From assembly GCA_946811695.1 (NCBI GenBank), contig OX328125.1, forward strand, positions 104,194,176 through 104,258,175: 64,000 nucleotides of DNA, read 5' to 3'. Source of the stretch: Gonocerus acuteangulatus (lineage: Eukaryota > Arthropoda > Insecta > Hemiptera > Coreidae). Below, piece by piece: positions 35,705-49,381 of the stretch. A model generated the notes under the pieces. The model ran no database searches. It saw nothing but the letters and a program-made list of their open reading frames with translations, and was not told the DNA's origin. The position numbers were made by a program, and so were the translations under genes. Position 1 is the stretch's first letter; each line of letters begins with the position of its first letter.

Positions 35705-38700
35705 TAAACTTGGTATTGGAATCTTGGCATAGATTCTTTAGGTTTATTTATTTCAATGATCATTTCTATTTTATCTTTGTTTTAACTACTTTCCCCCCGT
35801 ATTTAGTTAAATATTATTGATCTTTTCAATATTGCTAATTGTTCTTCAGGCTGGTTTCCCACCAGGAGTTGTTAACATCGTCCCAGGTTATGGACCAACT
35901 GCAGGTGCAGCAATCGCGAGCCATCCTGAAATCGCCAAGGTTGCCTTCACTGGTTCTACAGAGGTAAGCCAAGTAGTATTAAATTTCATGCTCTATTATT
36001 ATTTTCAATCAGATTGTCTCAGTTCTTAATCAAAAATTGCAAATCAATTGTTTTGTCCAAAGAAAATAAACTTTCCCTATGATTTTTTTATATTTGTTTT
36101 CTTATTTGTATGAACTCCTGAGCAATTAGCACCAGGCTGTCTATTGGTTGCCATCCTTTAAATACGGCATATGATTTTCCCTGTTAGTAGCCAATCCAAG
36201 TAGCTAGCAACGTTTTGTGGAAAGTATTTTATTATGGCTAAATTTTTACCATGTTGTCTCTCTCATTCCCCCAGACATTATACAGGTGGTCTGGCTGGTG
36301 GTAGACGTTGCATTCATTAGTGCACATCGTATTTGTACAGGAAAATAGTAGTTTTTCAAATCATTTCAGGTTGGTCATTAGTTTTTTTATTAATCAATTT
36401 AACTTCTCTAAGATTAAATATATTGCTCAGTAACTTCTTCTTCTTCCTCGGCGCTACATCCCACTAGTGAGACATGGCCTCCAAAATCAGCTTCCGCCAG
36501 TTGTCACGGTCTTGTGCTGCCACTTTCCAGTTCCGGACTCCGAGTAGGCTGCGTGCATCGGCGGCTACTCCATCTTGCCATCTCAGCTTGGGTCTGCCAA
36601 CTCGTCTGGTTCCATGAACTCTCTCAGAAAATAGTTTTTGAGGCATGTCTTGGTCTGGCATCCTGGCTAGGTGTCCTGCCCAGCGGAGACGTCCACATTT
36701 TATGTGCTTTACTATGTTAGCCTCCCTAAATAGGTTGGCCAATTCTTGGTTTGTTCTACATCTCCAGTTTCCCTGGTCGAGGACACCCCCATATATGCTC
36801 CTCAAGACCCGTCTTTCAAAATAGAGAAGGGATAATTCTTCTCGCTTCGTTATAGTCCATGTTTCTGAGCCATAACAGAGGACTGGCCTGATTAGGGTTT
36901 TATAGAGCAATATATTGCTCAGTAACAGATATGAAAATATGTAACAGATGATGCACATTTTTGTAAAATGTCCCAGCAATATTTTTGTTTTCAATTTTAG
37001 TTTTAAAATTTTTTTTTTCAAAATATTTTAGTATGGTTAAAATTTAGATATGATGTTAATTAAGTATTAAAAAAATCCATAATTAACTTACCAAACAATA
37101 TTTATTTATTTAAATTTTAACGTCCATTATAATTAACTCTAGAATTTTAGGACGGGTTATCTATAGTTTACCACCCTTTTCTAGACAGGAAAGGGTTGAT
37201 GCCTTTTCTTTTATCTTAAGAAAAGCCACCTACCCTAGTGGGAATCGAAACCATGACCCTTGGCGTGGAGTGTTAAGTGCGCCTTAACACTCGCCAAACA
37301 ATAAGTCAGTCGATAAACCACCAGCCAGTCTGATTTAAAATTGATAGGAGAGTGGACCTGTTGAAAGAATACAGACTGTCTTGCATGTTAGTTAAGGACT
37401 CGGAGACACAAAAATGTGAAGCATTGAATAATAGAATACCACAAAGAAAAAGGAATTTCTGTGTTTCGAAGGAGTGTTCGGAATCGATGAAAAAGGAACA
37501 CCAAGATATGCCGACATCAGAGCGTACCCCTAAGACGAGGAAACGGCATATATCCTCAATTCCATGGTACGCTTTAAAACCAACGACACCAAAGAGGCTG
37601 GAAAAGTAGTTGCCGAAAAGATATACATATATTCAGAGTGCACGTCATATTATAAAGAAAAATTTCAAGAGGAACACAGGAAGATGAAATATATTGTGAA
37701 AAGACTGTGGTTGGATCAAGAGGGACCATACTAAAGAGCACAGCCATCTTCCTTGAAGGACTCGGAGTTTCAACAGACCACTTGGCAGCATTAGCCTAGT
37801 CTATATTAGTGGACACATTAGGTATTATAGCCAATCACATCTACGGCCATCGAGTTATTATCCTCCATTCACACTGTTCCTATATAAACTTTAGACTATA
37901 TTACTTTGTTTTTGATTCTATCAATTCCTTTTCTTCAATCACTGTAGACTTCTTTTGTCTTCTTCTTTTTTATTCTCTATTCATTGTTTCAAACCCCTTA
38001 CATCTTCAGCCTGAGAATGAACCCTATTTCCGAATGGGGGTGATAAGCATGCTGTGTGTTTACCGGCCCAATTTAATTGAGCAGCTCATTTTATTTTATT
38101 TTAAATAAAGATTTCCTTTCTATGATTATCATTTTAATTATTCAACTTTAATCTATTTCTGCTTAACAAGTAAACATTATTTTTAACAGGTTGGTCACCT
38201 AATTATGAAAGCTGCTGCTGGTTCTAATTTAAAAAGAGTTACTCTGGAACTTGGAGGAAAGAGCCCGCTTGTAATTTATGAAGATGCTGACAGTAAGAAT
38301 AAAACATTCATTCCTTAGATAATCATTGACAGTTTAATTTCATTATATAATGTTGTTTTAGTCGACGAAGCTGTTGAAATAGCACACAATGCAATATTTG
38401 CTAACCATGGCCAGAACTGCTGTGCTGGCTCACGTACATTTGTGCACGAGAAAATCTATGACGAATTCGTGAAACGTGCAGCCAAATTGGCTGCTTCAAG
38501 GGTTGTAGGAGATCCGTTTAAAGAGGGAGTACAACAAGGACCTCAGGTAAATTTCAGATTTATTTTAATACAAACAATAAAATATATTTGTATTTATTAT
38601 AGATTTATTTTATTTTCTATATAAGTTGTTCATCACAAAGCTCATTATTTGGATTTAAAAATTTGTAGTATTCCTGACATGTTAAAATGTATATATTACT

Positions 38701-41700
38701 GCAATAGTATGGAATAAATGGTTATTACAAGACACAATTTTTTGTATAGTACTATAAAATGAAATGAAAAAATGTTATTCTTATTCCTTAGGTTAAAAAA
38801 ATGTTAAATATGAAATTAAATGACTACGCCTTGATTATAAACTAGGGATTGGGGAAACTTGGAGCGATAGAAAGAGGTGGAAGAGTCAGGATTTAAAAAT
38901 TTCTAGGTTGGTAGCATGGTGGACTGACAGAGGTAAGGAATTCTATAGCGAGGTAGCACGGGTGATAAATGATTTTTTGAATAATGCAGTACGGTGGGAA
39001 GGAATATAGAGATCAGAAAGACGAAAGCGCATGTTTTGGGTGTGAACAGAGGATTGAAATTTAAGGAGTTGAAAGGTATAAGAAGGTCTTCCGGATTGAA
39101 TGACTTGGTAAAGAACTGAACCGAGGGAGTTCTGGCGACAATAAATAGGGAATAGCCAATTTAACTCCGGGTAGAAATGTGATATGTGGTAGTCTGTGGG
39201 GATCCTGAGGATAAAACAAATTAAACAGTTCATGAGGCGTTTGAGTTAAATTCATTTTATTTCATCAAACAACCCTAAAAACATTATCGGTTAAAGTCTA
39301 TTAGTTTCACAAACTAGACCTTAACATTAAATTATTTTCTAAAACTTTTTCAATTTTTTAATTTTAGAAACTAGCCTTCAAATTCTAGCCGTCTCACTTT
39401 CAGGCTGAACTCATTTTGTCCAGCCTCCTTTTTATCTTTCTCACGTTAACCTTCAATGAATTTTGTAAATCCCTGAAGCTTTTAGTCCTGTGCCTTACAT
39501 AGGCTCCCATTCTAAAATATTAGATTGTACTTGAGTGGAATGTTGCTATGATAATTAATACATTTGCATATTTAATTATTTTTTATGAAATACATTTTAA
39601 TCAACCTTTAAACATATCTGATAACTTTATTGTTTAAACTAATAGTTGAGTCACAATTCATCTCTTATCTCATTTATTTCATGTATTTCTTTCAGATTGA
39701 TGAAGAACAGGAAAAGAAAATTTTGACCCTCATCGAGAGTGGAAAGGCTGAAGGTGCAAAGGTTGAGTGTGGAGGAAAGAAACCAGAAAATCTAAAAGGT
39801 TATTTTGTCCTGCCTACTGTTTTCTCTGGTGTCACTGATGAAATGAGAATTGCAAAGGAAGAGGTATTGAATATACATTGTGTGCATAAGCTCTAAGAAT
39901 ACTAATATCAAAATTTGGTTTTGGACTTTTGAATAATTTGTTTACTGGATAAGGATAAGCTCAGTGGTAGAGCACTTGACTAATATGCTGGAGGACCTGA
40001 GTTCAAATCCCGAGGGAGCACTAAAGATTTTTATCTTCTAGTGTCTTCGTTTGTAAGTTGGATTCAGGGTCCCAATTCGTTTTTAGGCCTACTCAGCGTT
40101 TAATATATTTGTTAAAGAAGAAAATCAGGCGGCCGGAGCATTGTACTGACCTCACTATCACCCTAGTGTGCTGGATGGCCAAGAATTAGATACCTCTACA
40201 GTATCTGTCCCTCTGGGCCCTCGGGGCCTGTTTCACGACTGATTTTAGCATAAATATGCTTTAGCGATGACTAAACTGAAAAAACATTACAAAAAGTCCG
40301 TCACGCAGGAGCTGCATAACTAAGCACTTTCCTCAGAATTTGGGTAGTGTAGACTGCTTTCCAGAACAATTTGCTTAAAATATCCTACATATATAAAATA
40401 AAAACATGAATAGTTCTCTTTTAAATTTGTAATGAGTAACTGGTCAATTATTAATTTACTTCCAGAGTTATGTTTACACATGGTACCTATTACACTACGT
40501 AATAAATACAAAAAACCTCATATTATCGTATTTTGATCTAACCCAGGAACAGGATACAGTCACTCTAGTGGTAGAAAGCGCTCCTTGCGGCGGCTTTGTG
40601 AACCTACGTCTGGCGGGCATTTCTATTGAAATATATTACAAATTAAACCCCCGCTTTCCGATCGACCGATTCAGCTCATTTTTACAACACTTCTTTCTCA
40701 TGAGTTACCCACGATGTATACCGCGTTTCGTTACAATACAGCAGAAATTACGACCGGTATGAGTATATTAGGAATTTGGGTCCGGAGTAAACCCCCCCTT
40801 CTAATGAACCGATTTAGTTTATTTTTACAACACATATTTACCTGTAGATTACCACTACGAATACCAAGTTTAGTCGAAATATACCAAAAATCACGGCTGG
40901 TAGTGGCCAATTGGTATTGTGGGTCCGGAGTAAACCCCCCCTCCTAATGAACCGATTTAGTTTATTTTTACAACACATATTTACCTCTGGATTACCACTA
41001 CGAATACCGAGTTTCGTCGAAATATACCAAAAATCACGGCTGGTAGTGGCGAATTGGTATTGTGGGTCCGGAGTAAACCCCTCCTTCTAATGAACCGATT
41101 TAAATCATTTTTATATCTCACTTATCTCTCTATATTACCACTACGAATACCAAGTTTCGTTGAAATATAACAAATATTACGGCTGACATAGTCAAATTAG
41201 TGTTTTGGGTTGGGGGTAAACCCCCCCTTCCGGTGGACCGAATTTGGTTGTTAACAAACTCGTTCAATCGTTTGCTAATTGAATGCTATATACCAAGTTT
41301 CGTGACGAAAAAACAAAAACTCTGGCCGCTATCGTGTTAACAGACACATATATATGCATATATATTGTAATGATATATTACATTCTTGAAAATATTTTTA
41401 AAATTAAATAACCATCGATATTTTGAAAAGCCCGCGCAAATCACAAACCATATGTACAAATAACATCGTATTATATACGATCAAAATTGATAATGTTTTT
41501 GGACAATACTGGTATACTAGTGTAATACATAATAGTGTAGAATCACCGGAATACGTATTTTTTACAACACCGGGAGAAATAAATATTATAGTCGAAACAC
41601 GTGAAAACGAATTGCAGGAGGATGATGCAATAGCATTCAGAGAATCGGCGGGTTCCTTAGGAACGGAAATTATATCCAATGACCGTACTTCCGAAAGGGA

Positions 41701-44700
41701 TAATGAGATGCATCCTCAAGGCCTAGAACATTTGATGAGGCTATTATTGGAACAAAATAAAAAATTGGAAAATAAAATTGACGCAAATAGGATCGAACAA
41801 AATGAACTAAAGTTCGAATTAAGTGAAAATAATAAAAAATTGGAAAATAAAATTGACGCAAATAGAATAGAACAAAATAAAAAATTGGACGATTTATGTG
41901 CGTATTTAAATAATATGGGTGAAAGTCAAAATAAAGAGACGATAGAGTTGGAAAAATCAAATAGTAACCTTTTTAATAAAAATAATAGAAGTTGTAAAGA
42001 AATTATTGAGATTAATGAAAATAATAATGGAAATTTAATTAAAAATACCGAAAATGACGATACACAAATCAATAATGACGATTTAAGTGAATTAAGAAAA
42101 GATAATTTAAATTATGATTGTAGTATTATTGATCAAAAATGTGAAGAAAATAAAATATTTGTTGAGACTAAAGATGAAAGTGAGTATGTTTGTTTAGTGA
42201 ATGAAGATGATAAAATTAAAGAAATATTATTGAGTAATTTGAATAATAATAATGAAAAAATAAATCAAATAATTAAAAATAATATAACTAATGATAATTT
42301 AAAAAATAAAATAAGTACAGACGTTATGGATGAGAATTTGGAACAAAATAATATTAAAAAATTAGTTGATGATCATATAATTAGTTTAAAAATAATGAGT
42401 TATAATAATAATAATGGTAATAATCAAAATAATATAATGAATAAAAATGTTAACAAAAATAATCATCTGAAAAATATGGACACCAAATTTGGTAATAAAG
42501 TAAAAATACTTTTTGAGTATCAATATCAAAATGGGATTGAAAAAATTGCAAAATTAAATCGGCCACCACGAAAGAGAATAAAACAAATCCTTAGGAATAA
42601 TTCGGACAGATGCAAAAAAGACTTTAATAATAAATAGTGGATCCAGGACAATTTTTAAATGTAGTACTAGTTTAGAATTTTTATCTGTTACAAAAATTAG
42701 TTTAGTATAAGATTTAATTGATAATAATAATAATTAAAAATTAATATAAATGTTGAAATCACATTAGTTTAGGATAAGAAAATTTTGATATTATGTAAAA
42801 TTAATAAATTTAATAATAATGTTTTTTGTATATTAAAATAAACTTATTTCAATAAAGATCATTAGTTTAGCCTAAAATAAATTTGATAATTATAAAAATA
42901 ATTTAAAATAAGTATATTAATAAAATACTATATTCATATAATCAAAATAATTAAAAAATTATGAGACGAAGTAAGCTATCAAAATTTAAAAATAATATAA
43001 TACACTTGCTATTATTCTGAACCCGCTATTCCGAAACTCCAAATTAAAAAATTCAATTTTAAATTTATTTTTTATACCGGACTAAAATCATTTTTTTTAT
43101 TATTTTTTTTTTAGACAGGAGTGCAAATGTAATGATATTTTACATTCTTGAAAATATTTTTAAAATTAAATAACCATCGATATTTTGAAAAGCCCGCGCA
43201 AATCACAAACCATATGTACAAATAACATCGTATTATATACGATCAAAATTGATAATGTTTTTGGACAATACTGGTATACAATATATCCATATTAAATTTA
43301 CATCCAGATAAAAATAAATTAATTACTTGATACAAAAAACATAATTGTTATCTGTATATATAATCCGGCAAACTGCGGAAGTTGAGAAGCAGGGACGCTA
43401 AACTTTCCCGCTTTCTCGAATGAAGCGTTAGTCTAGTCCCAGCAGTGATAGAGAGAAGGCGTCCGTCGAATTCCCGCATTCATGGACTGAGGAACTGGGG
43501 TCCGTCCTCAGTTAATTACAGCATTCTATTCTCAGCGTTGGTTGAAGGCGGACCTCTCCTCCAAGGAATACCAAGTGAATTGAGTTTTTGTTGGAAGCGG
43601 ATTGATTTAGAGGTAAGAATTGTTTTTTTTTGTAGTGTCGATTATTTTATTATTGTTTGTATGTGGTTTAATATTGTTTGTATCTCAGAATTGTCTGGAG
43701 ATGAGTGTTGTATCGTTCATTCGCTCGGAACTTTAAACCCTGAGGTTAAGTCAAACTCATATAATAAATCTTATTAAAATAATTAAAATATTCTTATTTC
43801 TTTTTAAAAAAATTAATCATTACATTTAATGGCGCCCAACGTAGACGGCCGAGTGAATTGAAATTAAAAGCGGTAAATAAATATTGAAAATAAAACTTAA
43901 AAATAATTTTTTTTTTTTTTTAAATAAAAATGTCTGACGTGAATATTGAACAAATTCAAAATAACGGTGAGGAAAATAGTGTAGAATCACCGGAATACGT
44001 ATTTTTTACAACACCGGGAGAAATAAATATTATAGTCGAAACACGTGAAAACGAATTGCAGGAGGATGATGCAATAGCATTCAGAGAATCGGCGGGTTCC
44101 TTAGGAACGGAAATTATATCCAATGACCGTACTTCCGAAAGGGATAATGAGATGCATCCTCAAGGCCTAGAACATTTGATGAGGCTATTATTGGAACAAA
44201 ATAAAAAATTGGAAAATAAAATTGACGCAAATAGGATCGAACAAAATGAACTAAAGTTCGAATTAAGTGAAAATAATAAAAAATTGGAAAATAAAATTGA
44301 CGCAAATAGAATAGAACAAAATAAAAAATTGGACGATTTATGTGCGTATTTAAATAATATGGGTGAAAGTCAAAATAAAGAGACGATAGAGTTGGAAAAA
44401 TCAAATAGTAACCTTTTTAATAAAAATAATAGAAGTTGTAAAGAAATTATTGAGATTAATGAAAATAATAATGGAAATTTAATTAAAAATACCGAAAATG
44501 ACGATACACAAATCAATAATGACGATTTAAGTGAATTAAGAAAAGATAATTTAAATTATGATTGTAGTATTATTGATCAAAAATGTGAAGAAAATAAAAT
44601 ATTTGTTGAGACTAAAGATGAAAGTGAGTATGTTTGTTTAGTGAATGAAGATGATAAAATTAAAGAAATATTATTGAGTAATTTGAATAATAATAATGAA

Positions 44701-47700
44701 AAAATAAATCAAATAATTAAAAATAATATAACTAATGATAATTTAAAAAATAAAATAAGTACAGACGTTATGGATGAGAATTTGGAACAAAATAATATTA
44801 AAAAATTAGTTGATGATCATATAATTAGTTTAAAAATAATGAGTTATAATAATAATAATGGTAATAATCAAAATAATATAATGAATAAAAATGTTAACAA
44901 AAATAATCATCTGAAAAATATGGACACCAAATTTGGTAATAAAGTAAAAATACTTTTTGAGTATCAATATCAAAATGGGATTGAAAAAATTGCAAAATTA
45001 AATCGGCCACCACGAAAGAGAATAAAACAAATCCTTAGGAATAATTCGGACAGATGCAAAAAAGACTTTAATAATAAATAGTGGATCCAGGACAATTTTT
45101 AAATGTAGTACTAGTTTAGAATTTTTATCTGTTACAAAAATTAGTTTAGTATAAGATTTAATTGATAATAATAATAATTAAAAATTAATATAAATGTTGA
45201 AATCACATTAGTTTAGGATAAGAAAATTTTGATATTATGTAAAATTAATAAATTTAATAATAATGTTTTTTGTATATTAAAATAAACTTATTTCAATAAA
45301 GATCATTAGTTTAGCCTAAAATAAATTTGATAATTATAAAAATAATTTAAAATAAGTATATTAATAAAATACTATATTCATATAATCAAAATAATTAAAA
45401 AATTATGAGACGAAGTAAGCTATCAAAATTTAAAAATAATATAATACACTTGCTATTATTCTGAACCCGCTATTCCGAAACTCCAAATTAAAAAATTCAA
45501 TTTTAAATTTATTTTTTATACCGGACTAAAATCATTTTTTTTATTATTTTTTTTTTAGACAGGAGTGCAAATGTAATGATATTTTACATTCTTGAAAATA
45601 TTTTTAAAATTAAATAACCATCGATATTTTGAAAAGCCCGCGCAAATCACAAACCATATGTACAAATAACATCGTATTATATACGATCAAAATTGATAAT
45701 GTTTTTGGACAATACTGGTATACAATATATCCATATTAAATTTACATCCAGATAAAAATAAATTAATTACTTGATACAAAAAACATAATTGTTATCTGTA
45801 TATATAATCCGGCAAACTGCGGAAGTTGAGAAGCAGGGACGCTAAACTTTCCCGCTTTCTCGAATGAAGCGTTAGTCTAGTCCCAGCAGTGATAGAGAGA
45901 AGGCGTCCGTCGAATTCCCGCATTCATGGACTGAGGAACTGGGGTCCGTCCTCAGTTAATTACAGCATTCTATTCTCAGCGTTGGTTGAAGGCGGACCTC
46001 TCCTCCAAGGAATACCAAGTGAATTGAGTTTTTGTTGGAAGCGGATTGATTTAGAGGTAAGAATTGTTTTTTTTTGTAGTGTCGATTATTTTATTATTGT
46101 TTGTATGTGGTTTAATATTGTTTGTATCTCAGAATTGTCTGGAGATGAGTGTTGTATCGTTCATTCGCTCGGAACTTTAAACCCTGAGGTTAAGTCAAAC
46201 TCATATAATAAATCTTATTAAAATAATTAAAATATTCTTATTTCTTTTTAAAAAAATTAATCATTACATTTAATGGCGCCCAACGTAGACGGCCGAGTGA
46301 ATTGAAATTAAAAGCGGTAAATAAATATTGAAAATAAAACTTAAAAATAATTTTTTTTTTTTTTTAAATAAAAATGTCTGACGTGAATATTGAACAAATT
46401 CAAAATAACGGTGAGGAAAATAGTGTAGAATCACCGGAATACGTATTTTTTACAACACCGGGAGAAATAAATATTATAGTCGAAACACGTGAAAACGAAT
46501 TGCAGGAGGATGATGCAATAGCATTCAGAGAATCGGCGGGTTCCTTAGGAACGGAAATTATATCCAATGACCGTACTTCCGAAAGGGATAATGAGATGCA
46601 TCCTCAAGGCCTAGAACATTTGATGAGGCTATTATTGGAACAAAATAAAAAATTGGAAAATAAAATTGACGCAAATAGGATCGAACAAAATGAACTAAAG
46701 TTCGAATTAAGTGAAAATAATAAAAAATTGGAAAATAAAATTGACGCAAATAGAATAGAACAAAATAAAAAATTGGACGATTTATGTGCGTATTTAAATA
46801 ATATGGGTGAAAGTCAAAATAAAGAGACGATAGAGTTGGAAAAATCAAATAGTAACCTTTTTAATAAAAATAATAGAAGTTGTAAAGAAATTATTGAGAT
46901 TAATGAAAATAATAATGGAAATTTAATTAAAAATACCGAAAATGACGATACACAAATCAATAATGACGATTTAAGTGAATTAAGAAAAGATAATTTAAAT
47001 TATGATTGTAGTATTATTGATCAAAAATGTGAAGAAAATAAAATATTTGTTGAGACTAAAGATGAAAGTGAGTATGTTTGTTTAGTGAATGAAGATGATA
47101 AAATTAAAGAAATATTATTGAGTAATTTGAATAATAATAATGAAAAAATAAATCAAATAATTAAAAATAATATAACTAATGATAATTTAAAAAATAAAAT
47201 AAGTACAGACGTTATGGATGAGAATTTGGAACAAAATAATATTAAAAAATTAGTTGATGATCATATAATTAGTTTAAAAATAATGAGTTATAATAATAAT
47301 AATGGTAATAATCAAAATAATATAATGAATAAAAATGTTAACAAAAATAATCATCTGAAAAATATGGACACCAAATTTGGTAATAAAGTAAAAATACTTT
47401 TTGAGTATCAATATCAAAATGGGATTGAAAAAATTGCAAAATTAAATCGGCCACCACGAAAGAGAATAAAACAAATCCTTAGGAATAATTCGGACAGATG
47501 CAAAAAAGACTTTAATAATAAATAGTGGATCCAGGACAATTTTTAAATGTAGTACTAGTTTAGAATTTTTATCTGTTACAAAAATTAGTTTAGTATAAGA
47601 TTTAATTGATAATAATAATAATTAAAAATTAATATAAATGTTGAAATCACATTAGTTTAGGATAAGAAAATTTTGATATTATGTAAAATTAATAAATTTA

Positions 47701-49335
47701 ATAATAATGTTTTTTGTATATTAAAATAAACTTATTTCAATAAAGATCATTAGTTTAGCCTAAAATAAATTTGATAATTATAAAAATAATTTAAAATAAG
47801 TATATTAATAAAATACTATATTCATATAATCAAAATAATTAAAAAATTATGAGACGAAGTAAGCTATCAAAATTTAAAAATAATATAATACACTTGCTAT
47901 TATTCTGAACCCGCTATTCCGAAACTCCAAATTAAAAAATTCAATTTTAAATTTATTTTTTATACCGGACTAAAATCATTTTTTTTATTATTTTTTTTTT
48001 AGACAGGAGTGCAAATGTAATGATATTTTACATTCTTGAAAATATTTTTAAAATTAAATAACCATCGATATTTTGAAAAGCCCGCGCAAATCACAAACCA
48101 TATGTACAAATAACATCGTATTATATACGATCAAAATTGATAATGTTTTTGGACAATACTGGTATACAATATATCCATATTAAATTTACATCCAGATAAA
48201 AATAAATTAATTACTTGATACAAAAAACATAATTGTTATCTGTATATATAATCCGGCAAACTGCGGAAGTTGAGAAGCAGGGACGCTAAACTTTCCCGCT
48301 TTCTCGAATGAAGCGTTAGTCTAGTCCCAGCAGTGATAGAGAGAAGGCGTCCGTCGAATTCCCGCATTCATGGACTGAGGAACTGGGGTCCGTCCTCAGT
48401 TAATTACAGCATTCTATTCTCAGCGTTGGTTGAAGGCGGACCTCTCCTCCAAGGAATACCAAGTGAATTGAGTTTTTGTTGGAAGCGGATTGATTTAGAG
48501 GTAAGAATTGTTTTTTTTTGTAGTGTCGATTATTTTATTATTGTTTGTATGTGGTTTAATATTGTTTGTATCTCAGAATTGTCTGGAGATGAGTGTTGTA
48601 TCGTTCATTCGCTCGGAACTTTAAACCCTGAGGTTAAGTCAAACTCATATAATAAATCTTATTAAAATAATTAAAATATTCTTATTTCTTTTTAAAAAAA
48701 TTAATCATTACAATATATATATATATATATATATATAAATTTTAACGGGGGTCATTTTCGGTGTCTACTAGGAAGGATTGATAAAGATTTGAAGAAATTT
48801 TCGCAATATAACTACACAGGCGACTTTGCGAGGATCCATTATTAACAAAACGCTTCTATCAGGGAGATCACAATGCATACTGAAGAAAAGTAATGACATT
48901 AAAAATGATCCGTGGAATGACGGTGTAAGGTGTACATTGTAATGATGATATGGAATGACGAGAGTTGAATAGTAATGACATTACTGATAATGTCATTATT
49001 ACTGACCGTGTAGGGGCCGCTTTAGAGGCCATTAGAACTGAAACCATTTTTTACATCTATAAAATTTTTATATTTATCAGGTTATTAATAGGCAAAATGT
49101 AAAATCCACAACATAAAATTCAAATGTATGGCAGTAGATTAAATTTTATACACCCTATGTATGTACGGTCTTCTTGTCACCCCTATTAAAAGTGAGGCTA
49201 GGTTCATCTGCGAGAGAGGCTTCATACAGCTGACCATGTTCCATATCATTTATACTCATTATTTTAATATCGAGTTTTTCTTAATATAATAATAAAATAC
49301 TTTATTTAATAATTTTATTTCTGTTTTTTACTACA

Positions 49336-49381
<46 letters not shown>

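Larger units (their letters stand above)
41366..48712 (+). mobile_element. Tandem array of a non-autonomous LTR retroelement (4 LTRs, 3 internal regions)
   Basis: Order: partial LTR (41366-41517), internal 1 (to 43127), LTR (43128-43824), internal 2 (43825-45571), LTR (45572-46268), internal 3 (46269-48015), LTR (48016-48712). The period is exactly 2444 bp and repeated parts look identical by eye; I noticed a single difference, in the first LTR. ATAT precedes the first LTR and follows the last, compatible with a 4-bp target duplication but uninformative inside a TA tract. Only one ORF per unit, with no protease, RT, RNase H or integrase. It lies in sense orientation in ALDH intron 9. An assembly artefact cannot be excluded. 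Confidence 0.9.

Noticed and set aside
41670..41960. 96-codon minus-strand frame opposite the gag-like ORF (also 44114, 46558)
   Set aside because: Antisense shadow of the coiled-coil coding repeat; Tyr/Phe-rich translation of AT-rich antisense.
43445..43777. 110-codon frame in each LTR (also 45889, 48333)
   Set aside because: It lies wholly inside the LTR across the probable transcription start and a splice-donor site, and shows no domain; identical copies merely reflect LTR duplication.
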